Positions 1 to 10,000 of a stretch of 64,000 nt of DNA are shown piece by piece. Source of the stretch: Stenotrophomonas maltophilia (GTDB taxonomy: Bacteria; Pseudomonadota; Gammaproteobacteria; Xanthomonadales; Xanthomonadaceae); contig NZ_SRHZ01000059.1 in NCBI RefSeq assembly GCF_004684085.1, positions 1-64,000 of the forward strand, written 5' to 3'. The notes under the pieces are model-generated. The model was not told the origin of the DNA. It saw nothing but the letters and a program-made list of their open reading frames with translations, and did no database searches. The translations under genes and the position numbers were made by a program. The stretch's first letter is position 1. Every line of letters starts with the position of its first letter.

Positions 1-10
1 TCCGTGGGAT

Positions 11-112
11 GGCGGGGCACTGTGGGTTTGCGGGGACGCCGTAAACCCGTCCATGGGGGCTTGGTCGCCGCATCCATGCGGCTCACACCCCGCAAACCCA
101 CAGTGCCCCGCC
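11..112 (-). repeat. composite hairpin repeat, copy A
   Basis: Two perfectly complementary 25-nt arms (11-35 and 88-112) enclose a smaller palindrome at 67-82, GCCGCATCCATGCGGC. Read on the minus strand it is the same element as 276-377: it shares the flank CTGTCGAAGGCGGGG, the inner GTTTACGGCGT box and the end CCCCGCCATCCCACGG. The middle of the arms differs (a CACTGTGGGTTTGCG type). Its tail module would lie to the left of the window. Confidence 0.8.
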
Positions 113-137
113 TTCGACAGTTTTCCGGCGGCTGTTG

Positions 138-228
138 GTAGGTGTCGACCTTGGTCGACACATCTATCAGATATCGAATGAGTCATCCACGCATGGCGTG
201 GATCTACTGTGTCGACCAAGGTCGACAC
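138..228. repeat. cluster of SMAG-type palindromes
   Basis: Three short palindromes: GTAGGTGTCGACC with its partner (138-161), an ATCCACGC/GCGTGGAT hairpin ending in CTAC (185-207), and GTGTCGACCAAGGTCGACAC (209-228). GTAG heads on REP-like hairpins are the hallmark of Stenotrophomonas SMAG elements. The stretch between them (about 162-184) is repeated, inverted, near 57640. Confidence 0.75.
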
Positions 229-275
229 CCACCAGGGCACTACGCCGTTCCGACAGATCGCGGGAATCTGTCGAA

Positions 276-377
276 GGCGGGGTGGGTCCGGTTGCGGGAG
301 TGTCCGCGGCATGGATGCCGCGGCCAAGCCCCCAGGGATGGGTTTACGGCGTCTCCCGCAACCGGACCCACCCCGCC
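276..377 (+). repeat. composite hairpin repeat, copy B
   Basis: Arms 276-300 and 353-377 are a perfect 25-bp inverted repeat. Inside is the palindrome CCGCGGCATGGATGCCGCGG (304-323), followed by a conserved segment ending GTTTACGGCGT just before the right arm. The element is preceded by CTGTCGAA and followed by CATCCCACGG, as in the other copies. It lies head-to-head with copy A, about 165 bp apart, upstream of tilS. Confidence 0.85.
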
Positions 378-393
378 ATCCCACGGGAAGCCC

Positions 394-459
394 GCTGTTG
401 CTGTTGCTGTTGCTGTTGCAGCTGACGTTGCTTGAGGCGGGTGCAGGGCGCAGCCCTGC
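394..459 (+). repeat. hexanucleotide tract plus 17-nt hairpin (tail module)
   Basis: About four TGTTGC hexamers (394-420) are followed by the hairpin GCAGGGCGCAGCCCTGC at 443-459. The same arrangement, with a different hexamer, follows the composite repeats at 40304 and 57901. It ends 23 bp before the tilS start. Confidence 0.7.
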
Positions 460-469
460 CAACCAACCC

Positions 470-475
470 TATACT
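470..475 (+). promoter_or_regulatory. possible -10 box of tilS (leaderless candidate)
   Basis: TATACT at 470-475 sits 7 nt before the GTG at 483, so a start of transcription at the usual distance would fall on the start codon. No good -35 hexamer is visible. This is inference from spacing only. Confidence 0.35.
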
Positions 476-482
476 TGCCGCC

Positions 483-1769
483 GTGACTGCCTTCCCTGCC
501 CTCGTTCCGCTGGATGCGCCGCTGCTGGTGGGCTACAGCGGAGGTGTCGACTCCACCGTGCTGCTGCACTGGCTGTGGCGCTGTGCGCAAGCCTCTGGTA
601 TCCCGCTGCGCGCAGTACACATCCACCATGGCCTGCAAGCTGCCGCAGATGAGTGGGTGAAGCACTGCCAGCAGCAATGCGATGCATGGGGCATTGAACT
701 GGCCGTGCACCGTGTGCGGGTCGAGAACGGCACAGGCCTGGGCACCGAGGGCGCGGCGCGACTGGCGCGACGTGCCGCGTTCGCCGCCGAACTGCGCGAC
801 GGCGAAACGCTGGCACTGGCGCAACATCAGGATGACCAGGCCGAGACCTTCCTGTTGCGCGCTCTGCGCGCTTCCGGCGTCGACGGTCTTGCGGCGATGT
901 CCACGCACAGCCGCCTTGGCGAACATCCCTTGTGGCGGCCGCTGCTGGCGGTCCCGCGCAGTGCACTGCTCGATTACGCGCGCCACCACGCACTGCGCTG
1001 GGTCGAAGACCCCAGCAATGCTGACGACGACGCCGATCGCAACTTCCTGCGCCTGCAGGTACTGCCGCTGTTGCGCCAACGCTGGCCGCAGGCCACTGCG
1101 GCACTGGCGGGCAGCGCAGCGCACTGCGGGCAGACCCGCGAACTGCTCGATGAGGAAGACGCCGAGCTGGTCGCACACCTGGAAGTGGCACCCCGTGTGC
1201 TGTCACTGCCGCTGCTGCGTCAGGTCTCGCCGGGCCGTGCCGCACGCGTGCTGCGTGCCTGGGTGGTCGTGCACGGTGCGGCACCGCTGCCGGCCACGGT
1301 GCTGCAGCAGGCGCTGGACGAGTTGCTGCCGGCCGACAATGATCGCCAAGCGCGCGTTCGCTGGCACGATCACGCGATCCAGCAATGGCGCGACCACGCC
1401 TACCTGCTGCCTGCACAATGTCCCACGCTGCCGAACGACTGGCAGGCCGAATGGGATGGACGCGCACCGCTGCCCCTGCCCGATGGCGGCCAGCTGCGCC
1501 TGCAGGGCGCCCCAGCCTTCGAACGCCCGCTGCAGGTCCGCGCACGCGTGGGGGGTGAGCGCATTCTGCTGCCCGGTCGCCAGCATTCGCACGCGCTGAA
1601 GGACTGCCTGCAACGCGAACATCTCGCACCGTGGCGACGCGCGCAGCTGCCACTGCTCTTTGATGGCCCGCAGTTGCTGGCCGCCGCCGACGTTGTCATT
1701 GCTGCGCCCCTGCAGGCCTGGCTGCTGGCCCACGATGCGCAGTTGCACTGGCGCCCGGGCGGCTGGTGA
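483..1769 (+). CDS. tilS: tRNA(Ile)-lysidine synthetase TilS
   Basis: Converts C34 of the CAU anticodon of tRNA-Ile2 to lysidine using ATP and lysine, so that the tRNA reads AUA. The 428-residue product has the PP-loop SGGVDS at residues 19-24, the N-terminal ATPase domain to about residue 215, and a C-terminal TilS domain after about residue 340. The frame is open further upstream (to 432), but that part is made of repeat DNA (hairpin 443-459), so I start at the GTG at 483, which gives the usual N terminus. No clear ribosome binding site precedes it; see the -10 box at 470. xseB follows 36 bp later. Confidence 0.93.
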   Translation: MTAFPALVPLDAPLLVGYSGGVDSTVLLHWLWRCAQASGIPLRAVHIHHGLQAAADEWVKHCQQQCDAWGIELAVHRVRVENGTGLGTEGAARLARRAAFAAELRDGETLALAQHQDDQAETFLLRALRASGVDGLAAMSTHSRLGEHPLWRPLLAVPRSALLDYARHHALRWVEDPSNADDDADRNFLRLQVLPLLRQRWPQATAALAGSAAHCGQTRELLDEEDAELVAHLEVAPRVLSLPLLRQVSPGRAARVLRAWVVVHGAAPLPATVLQQALDELLPADNDRQARVRWHDHAIQQWRDHAYLLPAQCPTLPNDWQAEWDGRAPLPLPDGGQLRLQGAPAFERPLQVRARVGGERILLPGRQHSHALKDCLQREHLAPWRRAQLPLLFDGPQLLAAADVVIAAPLQAWLLAHDAQLHWRPGGW

Positions 1770-1805
1770 ATTGACCCCCGCGCGCGGCCCGTCCACACTT
1801 GCCGC

Positions 1806-2066
1806 ATGGCCAAGAAGTCCCCCGAAAACGCCTCCCCTGTCGCCCAGTTCGAGCAGTCGCTCGAATCGCTGGAGCAACTGGTGGAGCAGATGGAAACCGG
1901 CGAGCTGAGCCTGGAAGCTTCGCTCAGTGCTTATGAACGCGGCGTGGGCCTGTACCGTCAGTGCCAGCAGGCGCTGGAGCAGGCGGAACTACGCGTGCGC
2001 CTGCTCAGCGATCCGGCACAGCCGGAAGCATCCGAGCCTTTTGATCCGCCCAGCCATGACGGCTGA
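1806..2066 (+). CDS. xseB: exodeoxyribonuclease VII small subunit
   Basis: Small subunit of ExoVII, which degrades single-stranded DNA together with the large subunit XseA (not in this window). The protein has 86 residues. Residues about 12-70 match the family: an acidic, helical stretch ([20 protein letters not shown]) and the conserved [15 protein letters not shown] segment. It overlaps the start of ispA by 11 bp, the usual xseB-ispA coupling, so translation of the two is probably linked. The following dxs gene seen in many proteobacteria is not present. Confidence 0.95.
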   Translation: MAKKSPENASPVAQFEQSLESLEQLVEQMETGELSLEASLSAYERGVGLYRQCQQALEQAELRVRLLSDPAQPEASEPFDPPSHDG

Positions 2067-2934
2067 GACGTTGTTCGCGCGCTGGCGCGACCGTATTGAA
2101 AGCCAGCTCGACGCCGCCCTGCCCTCGCCAGGCGAGGCTCCGCAGCGCCTGCACCAGGCCATGCGCTATTCGGTGCTCGGCGGTGGCAAGCGCATGCGCC
2201 CGCTGCTGGTGTACGCCAGTGGCCAGCTGTTCGGCGCGCAACCGGAAAACCTGGACGCGGCGGCGATGGCGGTCGAGCTGATCCACGCCTATTCGCTTGT
2301 GCATGACGACCTGCCGGCCATGGACGACGACGCCCTGCGTCGCGGCAAGCCAACCACGCACATCGCCTTCGACGAAGCCACCGCGATCCTCGCCGGCGAT
2401 GCACTGCAGACCCGTGCCTTCGGTTTGCTGGCCGATGCACCGCTGCCGGCGACGCTGCGCGTGGCCTGCCTGCAGACCCTGGCCCACGCATCAGGCGCAT
2501 CCGGCATGTGCGGCGGACAGGCGCTGGATATCGATGCCACCGGCCAGCAGCAGACGTTGGCGGCACTGACACGCATGCATGCATTGAAAACCGGCGCGCT
2601 GATCCGCGCGGCGGTGCGCATGGGCGCGCTGTGCGGCCAGGCCCACGAACCGCAGCTGGCCCAGCTCGACAGCTTCGCCGATGCACTCGGCCTGGCCTTC
2701 CAGGTACGTGACGACATCCTGGATGTCGAAGCCAGTTCCGAGCAGTTGGGCAAGACCGCCGGCAAGGACCAGGCGCAGGACAAGAGCACCTTCCCCGCCC
2801 TGCTTGGAATGGACGGGGCGAAGACCCAGCTGCGCGAACTCGCGGCGCGCATGCAGGCCACTCTCGCCGGATACGGCGAGGAAGCCGACGCGCTGCGCGC
2901 GCTGGCGACGCTGGCGGTGGAACGCGATCACTGA
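2056..2934 (+). CDS. ispA: (2E,6E)-farnesyl diphosphate synthase
   Basis: Condenses DMAPP and GPP with IPP to make farnesyl diphosphate for quinone and undecaprenyl lipids. The protein has 292 residues, normal for IspA. It carries the first aspartate-rich motif DDLPAMDDD at residues 84-92 and the second, DDILD, near residue 224, plus the GGGKRMRP substrate-binding segment at 42-49. I chose the ATG inside the end of xseB: the frame is open further upstream, but only out of frame over xseB. A SMAG palindrome and a hairpin terminator follow before the convergent DUF4870 gene. Confidence 0.95.
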   Translation: MTAETLFARWRDRIESQLDAALPSPGEAPQRLHQAMRYSVLGGGKRMRPLLVYASGQLFGAQPENLDAAAMAVELIHAYSLVHDDLPAMDDDALRRGKPTTHIAFDEATAILAGDALQTRAFGLLADAPLPATLRVACLQTLAHASGASGMCGGQALDIDATGQQQTLAALTRMHALKTGALIRAAVRMGALCGQAHEPQLAQLDSFADALGLAFQVRDDILDVEASSEQLGKTAGKDQAQDKSTFPALLGMDGAKTQLRELAARMQATLAGYGEEADALRALATLAVERDH

Positions 2935-2966
2935 TCGCTGGCGCGGAGCTGCCGCGCTGCGCGCTC

Positions 2967-2988
2967 GCCGGGCATGGCCCGGCGCTAC
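2967..2988 (-). repeat. SMAG palindrome
   Basis: On the minus strand a GTAG head is followed by a CGCCGGGC / GCCCGGC hairpin. It lies between ispA and its terminator. Confidence 0.7.
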
Positions 2989-3004
2989 CGGCCGTGCAGA
3001 TAAA

Positions 3005-3027
3005 AACGCCCGGCAGTGCCGGGCGTT
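3005..3027. terminator. hairpin terminator between convergent genes
   Basis: AACGCCCGGCA (3005-3015) pairs with TGCCGGGCGTT (3017-3027). T-rich sequence follows on the plus strand and an A-run (read as T on the minus strand) precedes it, so it can stop transcription of both ispA and the facing DUF4870 gene. Confidence 0.75.
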
Positions 3028-3051
3028 CTTGTTTTCTACGTGCGGCCGACC

Positions 3052-3423
3052 TTACTTGACCAGACGCAGTGCGAACGGGTAGCGGTAGGCTTCGCCGTTG
3101 TTCGCCTTGACTGCGGCAATGATGCAGAACACCAGGTTCAGGATGCCGACGATCGGGGCCAGGATGCCGCCGATGATCACAATGGTCAGCACGATGCAGA
3201 TCAGCATCGCGATGGTGATGGTGATCTGGAAGTTCAGCGCTTCCTTGGCCTGGTCGGTCACGAAGGCCTTGCTGGCGTCATCCTTGTTGATCAGCCAGAT
3301 GATCAGCGGGCCGATGAACCAGGTGAAGATGCCCAGCAGATGGGCGGCCAGAGCCATGGTGCGCTGGTCGGCCGGTGCGGTGGTGGTGGCCGGCGGCGGC
3401 GGGACGTTATCGAATTCGCTCAC
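3052..3423 (-). CDS. DUF4870 (Tic20-like) small membrane protein
   Basis: A 123-residue inner-membrane protein of the DUF4870 family; function unknown. After a proline-rich cytoplasmic start (VPPPPATTTAP) there are three to four hydrophobic segments: LAAHLLGIFTWFIGPLIIWL, then ITIAMLICIVLTIVIIGGIL, then IVGILNLVFCIIAAV, with the family signature KDDASKAFVTDQAKEALNFQ between the first two. I use the GTG at 3423, which has AAGGAG 7 nt upstream, rather than an earlier in-frame codon without a ribosome binding site. It is convergent with ispA. Confidence 0.85.
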   Translation of the reverse strand: MSEFDNVPPPPATTTAPADQRTMALAAHLLGIFTWFIGPLIIWLINKDDASKAFVTDQAKEALNFQITITIAMLICIVLTIVIIGGILAPIVGILNLVFCIIAAVKANNGEAYRYPFALRLVK

Positions 3424-3510
3424 GACAAAACTCCTTTTTATTGGGTGGTCTTGACCCACCAGCACCAAGCTGGCTGCGTCAGGCGGGCATAGCTTACGCC
3501 ATCGACGCCA

Positions 3511-4878
3511 TCAATCATTACCGGCGATGGTCATCCGCCCCAGCAGAATCGAGCCGGTCCGGATGTGCGAGCGTGGGTCGACATCACTGCCGACCGCCTC
3601 GATCGAACGGAACATCTCGCGCAGGTTGCCGGCGATGGTGATGCCGTCCACCGGATACTGGATCTCGCCGTTCTCGACACGGAAGCCACCGGCACCCCGC
3701 GAGTAGTCACCGGTGACTCCGTTCACGCCCTGCCCCATCAGCTCGGTCACCAGCAGGCCGTCGCCCATCTGCCGCGCGATGTCCTGCAACGTGCCGGCAT
3801 TGGCAGCCAGCTGCAGGTTGTGCACGCCACCGGCGTTGGCGGTGGTCTGCAGGCCCAGCTTGCGTGCCGAGTAGCTGCCCAGCACATAGCGCTGCAGTAC
3901 CCCGTCGCGGACCAGGGCCGAGGCCCGGGTGGCCACGCCGTCGCCGTCGAAGGTGGCCGAACGCAGGCCACGGCGCAGGTGCGGCAGCTCCTCGATCTGC
4001 ATCCAGTCCGGGAACAGCTGCTGGCCGACGCTGTCCAGCAGGAAGCTGGCCTGGCGGTACAGTGCGCCGCCGGACACGGCCGACAGCAGATGACCAACCA
4101 GGCTGCGCGCCACTTCCGGGGCGAACAGCACCGGCATGCTGCCAGTGGGCAGCGACCGTGGCTGCAGGCGGGCGACGGTGCGCTCGGCGGCACGTCGGCC
4201 GACCAGGCCCGCATCCTCCAGGTCTTCACGGGCCAGCGCACCGGTATACCAACCATCACGTTGCATGCCATCGCCCTGGCCGGCGATCAGCGCACAACCG
4301 ATCGAATGGTGGGTGCCCCGCTCGCGGCCGATGAAGCCATGCGAATTGGCATACACCGACAGGCTCTGCATGCTCGACACCGAGGCGCCGTCGGAATTGC
4401 GGATCTGCGCGTCAGCCTCGCGGCCGGCGGTTTCACAGGCCAGGGCCAGGTCCACCGCCTCATCGGCCTGCAGCGCCCACGGGTGCCAGGCATCCAGATC
4501 CGGGAAGTCGGTGGCCATCAACGCGGCCTCGGCAAGTCCGGCGGCCGGGTCGTCCTCGGTATGCCGGGCAATCGCGCAGGCCTGCTCGACGGTGGCCGCC
4601 AGGCTGGCCTCGTTCAGGTCGCCGGTGCTGGCACTGCCCTTGCGCTGGCCGAAATAGACGGTCACCGCGATGCCGCGGTCGCGGGTGGACTGCACGGTCT
4701 CCACTTCACCGAGGCGGACATTGACCTCCAGGCCACGGTCCTCGCTGCAACTGACCTCGGCCTGGCTGGCGCCCAGGGCACGGGCACGGTCGAGCAGCTG
4801 CTGGGAGAAGTCGGCCAGCCGTTCCAGCCGGGCCGGGCTGTCGTCGCCAACGGCGACTTCAGGGGCGATCACGTTCAA
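3511..4878 (-). CDS. pmbA: metalloprotease subunit PmbA (TldE)
   Basis: Non-catalytic partner of TldD in the TldD/TldE metalloprotease, which in E. coli processes microcin B17 and degrades CcdA. The protein has 455 residues and matches the U62 family over its length, with the C-terminal [13 protein letters not shown] segment typical of PmbA; there is no HExxxH motif, as expected for this subunit. The start is a TTG at 4878 with AGGA 7 nt upstream; a GTG at 4872 is the alternative. It is divergent from darP and separated from tldD by that gene, so both subunits are encoded within 3.5 kb. Confidence 0.93.
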   Translation of the reverse strand: MNVIAPEVAVGDDSPARLERLADFSQQLLDRARALGASQAEVSCSEDRGLEVNVRLGEVETVQSTRDRGIAVTVYFGQRKGSASTGDLNEASLAATVEQACAIARHTEDDPAAGLAEAALMATDFPDLDAWHPWALQADEAVDLALACETAGREADAQIRNSDGASVSSMQSLSVYANSHGFIGRERGTHHSIGCALIAGQGDGMQRDGWYTGALAREDLEDAGLVGRRAAERTVARLQPRSLPTGSMPVLFAPEVARSLVGHLLSAVSGGALYRQASFLLDSVGQQLFPDWMQIEELPHLRRGLRSATFDGDGVATRASALVRDGVLQRYVLGSYSARKLGLQTTANAGGVHNLQLAANAGTLQDIARQMGDGLLVTELMGQGVNGVTGDYSRGAGGFRVENGEIQYPVDGITIAGNLREMFRSIEAVGSDVDPRSHIRTGSILLGRMTIAGND

Positions 4879-4900
4879 TGCTTTATCCTGTACAGGTTGG

Positions 4901-4928
4901 GCCCGGCATCACGCCGGGCGACTTTTTT
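4901..4928 (+). terminator. terminator-like hairpin in the darP leader
   Basis: GCCCGGC (4901-4907) pairs with GCCGGGC (4913-4919), followed by TTTTTT at 4923-4928. It points toward darP and ends 18 bp before the darP start. It could stop stray transcription or act as an attenuator. Confidence 0.45.
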
Positions 4929-4946
4929 AGAAATCAGGTATGGACG

Positions 4947-5528
4947 ATGCGCGGACGCGACGAAGAAACCGGTGAATTCCACGACAAGAGCCGCAGCCAG
5001 AACCGGCGCGATGCGCTCGATGTTCTGGCCCTGGGCGAGAAGCTGGTGTCGCTGACCCCGGCCCAGCTGGCGCGCCTGCCGGTTCCGGAGGATCTGCTGC
5101 CGCACATCGCCGAGTGCAAGCGGATCACCGCCCACATCGCCCACAAGCGCCAGCTGGCGTTCCTGGCCAAGCACATGCGTCGCGAGGAAGATGCCACCCT
5201 GGATGCGATCCGCGATGCGCTGGATGCCAACAGTGAGACCGGCCGCCGCGAAGTGGCGATGATGCACCGTGCCGAAGACTGGCGCGAACGCCTGCTTGCC
5301 GAGGGCGACAAGGCGCTGGCTGCACTGCTCGATGATTACCCGCAGGCCGACCGCCAGCAGTTGCGCACGCTGGTACGCAACGCCCAGGCCGAGAAGGCCA
5401 AGAACAAGCCGCCGCGTGCCTACCGCGAGATCTTCCAGGTGCTGCGCACGCTGATGCTGCCTGCCGCGCTGGGTCTGAAGGCCGGCGACGACGGCGACGA
5501 AGCCGACGACGCCAGCGACGAGGACTGA
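4947..5528 (+). CDS. darP: ribosome-associated protein DarP (DUF615, YjgA)
   Basis: DarP/YjgA binds late 50S precursors and helps assembly of the peptidyl transferase centre. The 193-residue product matches DUF615 throughout: [20 protein letters not shown] near the start, the [17 protein letters not shown] segment, and YREIFQVLR before an acidic tail ([14 protein letters not shown]). I chose the ATG at 4947, which gives the standard [11 protein letters not shown] start; the open frame continues upstream through the hairpin at 4901-4928, which is unlikely to be coding. It lies between tldD and pmbA. Confidence 0.92.
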   Translation: MRGRDEETGEFHDKSRSQNRRDALDVLALGEKLVSLTPAQLARLPVPEDLLPHIAECKRITAHIAHKRQLAFLAKHMRREEDATLDAIRDALDANSETGRREVAMMHRAEDWRERLLAEGDKALAALLDDYPQADRQQLRTLVRNAQAEKAKNKPPRAYREIFQVLRTLMLPAALGLKAGDDGDEADDASDED

Positions 5529-5569
5529 GTTCCCATCGGGCCTGGCGGTGGCGGTGGCCATCGCCCGGC

Positions 5570-7015
5570 TCAGGCCTGGGTACCGCCGACGGTGATGCCT
5601 TCGATCAGCAGCGACGGTTGGCCGACACCCACCGGCACGCTCTGGCCGTCCTTGCCGCAGATGCCCACGCCCTCGTCCAAGGCCAGGTCGTTGCCGACCA
5701 TGCGCACCTTCTGCATGGTTTCCGGGCCGTTGCCGATCAGGGTCGCCCCCTTCACCGGCGCGGTGATCCGGCCATCCTCGATCAGGTAGGCCTCGGTGGC
5801 CGAGAACACGTACTTGCCGCTGGTGATGTCGACCTGGCCGCCGCCGAAGTTGACCGCATACAGGCCCTTCTTCACCGAACGGATCATTTCCTGCGGATCG
5901 TGCTGGCCGGCACGCATGTAGGTGTTGGTCATGCGCGGCATGGTCAGGTGCGCGAACGATTCACGGCGACCGTTGCCGGTCGGCGCCATGCCCATCAGCC
6001 GTGCGTTGAGGCTGTCCTGCATGTAGCCGACCAGGATGCCGTCCTCGATCAGCGTGGTGCACTGGCTCGGGTGGCCTTCATCGTCGATGTTCAACGAGCC
6101 ACGGCGGCCATCCAGGGTACCGTCGTCGACGATGGTCACGCCCGCTGCGGCCACGCGCTCGCCGATGCGGCCGGCGTAGACGCTGGTGCCCTTGCGGTTG
6201 AAATCGCCTTCCAGGCCGTGGCCGACCGCCTCGTGCAGCAGCACGCCGGGCCAGCCTGGGCCAAGCACCACCGGCATCACGCCGGCCGGGGCGGGTACCG
6301 CGTCCAGGTTCACCAGTGCCTGGCGCAGCGCCTCGCGGGCAAACGCTTCCGGGCGCCCCTCGGCGAACAGCTCTTCATAGCCATAGCGGCCACCGCCACC
6401 GGAATAGCCGGATTCACGGCGACCGTTCTGCTCGACGATCACCTGCACGTTCAAGCGCACCAGCGGGCGTACGTCGGCGCCCAGTACTCCGTCGCTGCGG
6501 GCGATCAGCACCGTATCGACACCGCCGGACAGGCTGACCATCACCTGCTTCACGCGCGGATCGGCGGCGCGCAGGTAGCCGTCCAGGCGCTTGAGCACCT
6601 CGACCTTGGCCTCGTTGCCGATGCCGTCGATCGGGTCCAGTGCCGGGTACAGCGCGCGCGCGTTGCCGCGCAGCAGTGAACGCCCGGACTGGGCACCACC
6701 TTCACGCGAGATCGCACGCGCAGACTGTGCTGCCGCCAGCAGTGCGTCGGCATGGATGTCATCGGAGTAGGCGAAGCCGGTCTTCTCCCCGGCAATCGCG
6801 CGCACGCCCACCCCCTGCTCGATGGAATGGGCACCATCCTTGACGATGCCGTCTTCCACGCTCCAGCTCTCGCGGCGCGCGTGCTGGAAATAAAGGTCGC
6901 CGAAGTCGACACCGGGGCCGAGCAACTGGCCGAAGGTGCGCTCCAGGCCAGCGGTATCCAGGCCACCGGGGCGCAACAGGCGGTCTTGGGCAAGCGTCAG
7001 GGCGGTATCAGTCAT
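5570..7015 (-). CDS. tldD: metalloprotease TldD
   Basis: Catalytic subunit of the TldD/TldE metalloprotease, paired with pmbA at 3511. The 481-residue protein has the zinc-binding HEAVGH at residues 261-266 and the C-terminal glycine-rich fold ([19 protein letters not shown]) of peptidase family U62. It is the last gene of maf-rng-yhdP-tldD, an order also found in E. coli (yhdE-rng-yhdP-tldD). The gap to yhdP is 59 bp, and no terminator is visible between them. Confidence 0.95.
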   Translation of the reverse strand: MTDTALTLAQDRLLRPGGLDTAGLERTFGQLLGPGVDFGDLYFQHARRESWSVEDGIVKDGAHSIEQGVGVRAIAGEKTGFAYSDDIHADALLAAAQSARAISREGGAQSGRSLLRGNARALYPALDPIDGIGNEAKVEVLKRLDGYLRAADPRVKQVMVSLSGGVDTVLIARSDGVLGADVRPLVRLNVQVIVEQNGRRESGYSGGGGRYGYEELFAEGRPEAFAREALRQALVNLDAVPAPAGVMPVVLGPGWPGVLLHEAVGHGLEGDFNRKGTSVYAGRIGERVAAAGVTIVDDGTLDGRRGSLNIDDEGHPSQCTTLIEDGILVGYMQDSLNARLMGMAPTGNGRRESFAHLTMPRMTNTYMRAGQHDPQEMIRSVKKGLYAVNFGGGQVDITSGKYVFSATEAYLIEDGRITAPVKGATLIGNGPETMQKVRMVGNDLALDEGVGICGKDGQSVPVGVGQPSLLIEGITVGGTQA

Positions 7016-7074
7016 GGTCTCGATCTGGGGATGCGGGGGCGCTCAGGCAAGCCCCGTGAACAGGAAGGCCACGC

Positions 7075-10000
7075 TCAGCGGGAGCGCGGCAGGTCGGTGA
7101 CGGTCGGCGGGATGGCCGGTGCCGGCTTGGGCGCAGGCGGCGGGGTCTTGTCGCGGCTGCGTTCGATCACTTCCACTTTCGGCTCCTTCCATGGACCGGT
7201 CACCTTGTACGTGCGGGCGCCGATTTCGCCCAATGGCTTGGACAATACCGCATTGGTGGCGGCACCGAGCGCGGCGCCCACCGGCCCCCCGGCCACCGCA
7301 CCGACCACGGTCAGCAGGTTACCGGCACGCGGATTGACGTCGATGGTCTGATCGAACTGCTGGTTGCGCAGATCAGCCTGGCCGCGGATGGTGATGTTCG
7401 CTGCCGGGCCCTCGATCAATACCTTGTCGGTGCGCGCCATGCCTTGGCCGAACTGCATGCTGCCGTCGATCTGGTTGAACGCGAAGCCCTTGGAGAAGAA
7501 GTCGCGGAAGTCGAACATCAGGCGCCGCGGCAGCTGGGTGACACTGAGCAGGCCCAGCACGCGGCCGGCACCGGGTTCCAGCTCCAGCAACTGTCCGTTG
7601 CGCGCGTGCAGATCGAGGGTGCCCTGCAGGTTGCCCAGCTGGAAGTCCGACGGGCCGCCGCTCCATGACGCCTGCAACTGCGCCCGGCCCGAACCGCCGC
7701 GCAGCTGGCCGCCGTAATCGAGGTTCTGCATGAGTCCGCCCAGGTCCTCGCTGCGCACCTGCGCGCTCAGCTCGGTACGGGCACCGCCGGTGCGGCCGAG
7801 CCAACGGCCACTGATGTCGATCTCCTGGTCCGGCGCGCGGAAACGCAGCTCATCCACGTTCAAGCCATTGGCCAGCGGCCGCGTGCGCAGCACCGTCTGG
7901 CCGAGCACGACCTTGCCGAACTTCAGGTCGGCGATGTCCAGTGCGAACGGCGGCAGCTTGGCCGGATCCATGTCATCGGCACCGGCCTGCACCCGCGCCG
8001 GAGCGGCCGCGCCCGGCGATGGCGGCAGCGATTGCCAATGCACACGGTCGAGCTGGCCACTGATGGTGCCGCCCGCAGCGTTGGGCACAGTCAAACGGCC
8101 GGCCAGCGTAGGTCCATCCAGGCGCACGCCCAGTGCCTGCGGGCCGGGCTGCAGCTGCAACCGGGTCTGTTCGAAGACGCCGCCGATCAGCATCAGCTTG
8201 CCGACCTGCACGTCCACCGCACGCAGCGGCATCGTGTCATCGTCGCCGCCACCACGGGCCAGGCTGATCCACTCCAGCGCATCCAGGGTCGGGCTGCGGC
8301 CGTTGACGATGAGCCCGCTCGGCGGCGGCTCGCGATCGACATGGTCGCTGCCCAGCGTGACCTGCACACCGGTGCGGTTGTTGTGGCTGCGTGCGGCCAA
8401 GGCCAGACGCTGGCCGAAGGCCACATCGATACGGCCTGCGCCCATTGGCAGCTGCGCGGCCACCGTGGTCGCCAAAGGCTCCCCGGCCGGTTTATCCAGC
8501 GGTGCCGGCAGGTCCAGACGGGTGCCGACCAGGTCCGAGCTCAGCCGCAGTTCGCTGGGAGGTGCCGGTGCACCGGGCGCGACCTTGGGCAGGTTGACCG
8601 CGATGGTCCAGGGCGAGACGCCACTGATATAGGGCTTGAGCCAAGCCATCTCCGGTGCGCGGTCGATCAGCACGCCGGCGTCGAGATTGGCCGACAGCTG
8701 CGATTCGAACGCCAGCTTGCTGTCGCGCACGTAGCCACCGGCACGCAGGCTCAGGCGACCGTCCTGACCGAGATGGCGCACCGACAGTTCTTCAGCATCG
8801 AAACCGCCGTTGCCGTAGCGCGCCTGCCCGTGCATGTTGTCGAAGGTCAGCTGGAAGCGCTTGTCGACCAGCTTCACCCCCGCCAGATCGACCGTCCCCT
8901 GCAGGTGACCGCCACCTTCGTCGTGATGCAGCGGCTGCAGCAGGTCGAAGGTCACATGCGCCGGACCTGCTGCCGTCAGGTTGTCCAGGGTGTCGCCATA
9001 ATCCTTGTGCAGCGGGCTCTGCCGCAGCATCGCCAACAGCTTGCCGGCCTCGCTCTGCGTGTCGGCACGCACATACAGCGGTTGTTGGCCGAAGTCCTGG
9101 ATGCCCGCCTCGAATTTCTGCACCGCCACACCGGCCAGGTCGCCACGCCCGTGCATGTCGAAGCCGGGGCCGATGAAGGCGATATCGGCATCGACCTGGC
9201 TCATCAGCGGCCAGTCGTGCTGGAAGCGGATGTCACCATTGGTGATGTGGCCGGTCGCCTCGAAACGGCCATCGTTGTTGTCGAACGGCCAGTCGTCCAG
9301 ATCACCACTGACCAGGCCGATGCCGCTGCGTACCTGGCCGCCGGCCAGTGCCATGTCCAGCCAATCGGTGGCGCCCTTGCTCATCCTGGAATGGATCCAG
9401 AAGCGCTTGGCCGCGGTCATTGGCACATCGTCCAGCTTGGCCGCCAGCTGCATCCACGGCCGCGTGCCGTCGCCCTGGAACCACAGCCCGCCGCGAACGT
9501 CGGCCGCGTAATCGGTGCCTTCCACGCGCATCGCAGCGGTGCCGATGCGCCAGCCGCCGCCTTCATCGCGCCAGCCCACCACCTGGCCCGCCAGGTGCAG
9601 ATCGTGGCGCACGCCGAAGCCGGTCGGCCAATCGAACTGCAGTTGGCGTTGCGGCTGCAACTGCAGGCTGAAGCCATTGGCATCGCCCTCGAAGCGGCCG
9701 CCCAAGCCGCGCAGGCCAGGCGAATTGCCCACGCTGGCAAAACCCAGCGACTGCAGCTCGCCCTGTGCCCACAACGGGCCATCGCGCTCGCCGGACACCT
9801 GCAGCTCTGCGACGTCCAGCTGCGGCTTGGACAGGAACAGCCAGCGGCGCAGCCCCGGCTCAAGGCGATCGCTCAGTGCCAGTGCCCGCAGCGCGGTGCC
9901 GGCCTGTACTTCACCGGAACTCACCCGCAGCTGCTTGCCGACCTGCAGCTGCAGGCCATCGAGCTGTTGCTCGCCCTCTTCCGTCTTCAGGCGCAGGCGT

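Noticed and set aside
432..482. Longer tilS start at a TTG
   Set aside because: It would code through the repeat hairpin at 443-459 and add residues not seen in TilS; the GTG at 483 fits better.
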